A stretch of DNA of 50,885 bases from contig NZ_BAHC01000200.1 of the NCBI RefSeq assembly GCF_000298195.1, positions 1 to 50,885 of the forward strand. The letters run 5' to 3'. Origin of the DNA: Gordonia rhizosphera NBRC 16068. GTDB taxonomy: Bacteria > Actinomycetota > Actinomycetes > Mycobacteriales > Mycobacteriaceae. The notes under the pieces were generated by a model. The model was given only the letters and a program-made list of their open reading frames with translations. It was not told the DNA's origin and made no database searches. Position 1 is the stretch's first letter, and the number at the start of each line of letters is the position of its first letter. Below are positions 50,689 through 50,885 of the stretch, in pieces. A program made the translations under genes and the position numbers.

Positions 50689-50885
50689 ATGGAAACAGCG
50701 GTGTCCGGCGGTGGTGTCAATGGCTCGGGCGTAATCGATTCCGGTCCAGCCGGTTGGGGTGCGGTCGATTCCGGTGTGGTTGATGCTGAGGCGAGCGCGG
50801 TCCGTGAGTTGGTCAACAACCTCATCGACCGGTTCGCGGGACCCGAGGTGACCGGCCGCCTCGATCGCGAACATGCGTTCAACTT
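50689..50885 (+). CDS. Partial gene, possible acyl-CoA dehydrogenase N-terminus
   Basis: Open from ATG 50689 to the window end. GGTGGAGG lies just upstream. The first 40 residues are Gly/Ser-rich, then VRELVNNLIDRFAGPE and DREHAFNF resemble the N-terminal helix region of acyl-CoA dehydrogenases. Only 65 residues are visible, so the family call is tentative. Confidence 0.4.
   Translation, partial: METAVSGGGVNGSGVIDSGPAGWGAVDSGVVDAEASAVRELVNNLIDRFAGPEVTGRLDREHAFN

Noticed and set aside
1..50885. CRISPR array or phage/conjugative island
   Set aside because: No regularly spaced repeats, integrase, phage or conjugation genes were seen; the only mobile DNA is the IS607-type element.

Overview
The window is GC-rich, densely coding DNA with GTG/ATG starts and many 4-bp stop/start overlaps. 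Gene content (FCD-type GntR regulators, SCP2-type thiolase with DUF35, dimethylglycine oxidase of the Arthrobacter type, heterotetrameric sarcosine oxidase) points to an actinobacterium, probably a Gordonia/Rhodococcus-like member of the Mycobacteriales. The genus is inference from gene style only. No rRNA, tRNA or CRISPR array was seen.

Layout. (1) 1-7252, plus strand: a polar-amino-acid-type ABC importer (ATPase, two permeases, lipoprotein), then a short-chain dehydrogenase, a DUF35 protein, a thiolase, a CoA ligase and a small protein of unknown function. This is a CoA-dependent catabolic operon for an unidentified acid. An MFS transporter (7388) and an unknown protein (8741, minus) follow. 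(2) 9575-14628: a flavin-dependent N-demethylase-like enzyme of the DgcA/N-methylproline demethylase type, two FCD GntR regulators transcribed divergently, and an IclR regulator. (3) 15353-18088: a three-component Rieske system (ferredoxin, FAD reductase, oxygenase) that best fits glycine betaine monooxygenase. (4) 18568-24487, minus: Usp protein, APC permease with a Usp-like tail, serine dehydratase and FolC; then PabAB (plus) and FolP (minus). (5) 27693-34767: glyA-soxBDAG on the minus strand, with a third FCD GntR regulator divergent from it. (6) 35374-44737, minus: dimethylglycine oxidase, FchA-like cyclohydrolase, FolD, PurU and a katG broken twice (amber codon plus an IS607-type element carrying tnpB). 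(7) 44961-50885: 5-formyl-THF cyclo-ligase, FdhD and an FdhF/YdeP-type dehydrogenase, an EthD-domain protein, an old-yellow-enzyme reductase and the start of a possible acyl-CoA dehydrogenase.

How it works together (inference from families): betaine enters, the Rieske system makes dimethylglycine, dimethylglycine oxidase makes sarcosine, sarcosine oxidase makes glycine, GlyA makes serine and SdaA makes pyruvate. The methyl groups removed by the two oxidases are loaded on THF and run through FolD, FchA and PurU to formate, which the FdhF-type enzyme would oxidise to CO2. FolC, PabAB, FolP and the cyclo-ligase would supply and repair the folate carrier.

The most striking signal is a palindrome, TGATATATCA, present perfectly or with one mismatch at ten intergenic places. 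They lie before the N-demethylase, the gntR pair, the permease, sdaA, folC/pabAB (two copies), glyA/gntR, dimethylglycine oxidase/cyclo-ligase and the formate dehydrogenase. It very probably marks one FCD-GntR regulon joining betaine demethylation, C1 oxidation and folate supply. The Rieske operon instead carries different palindromes near an IclR gene. A second striking point is that FolD has lost the lysine needed for cyclohydrolase activity, exactly where a separate cyclohydrolase gene sits next to it.
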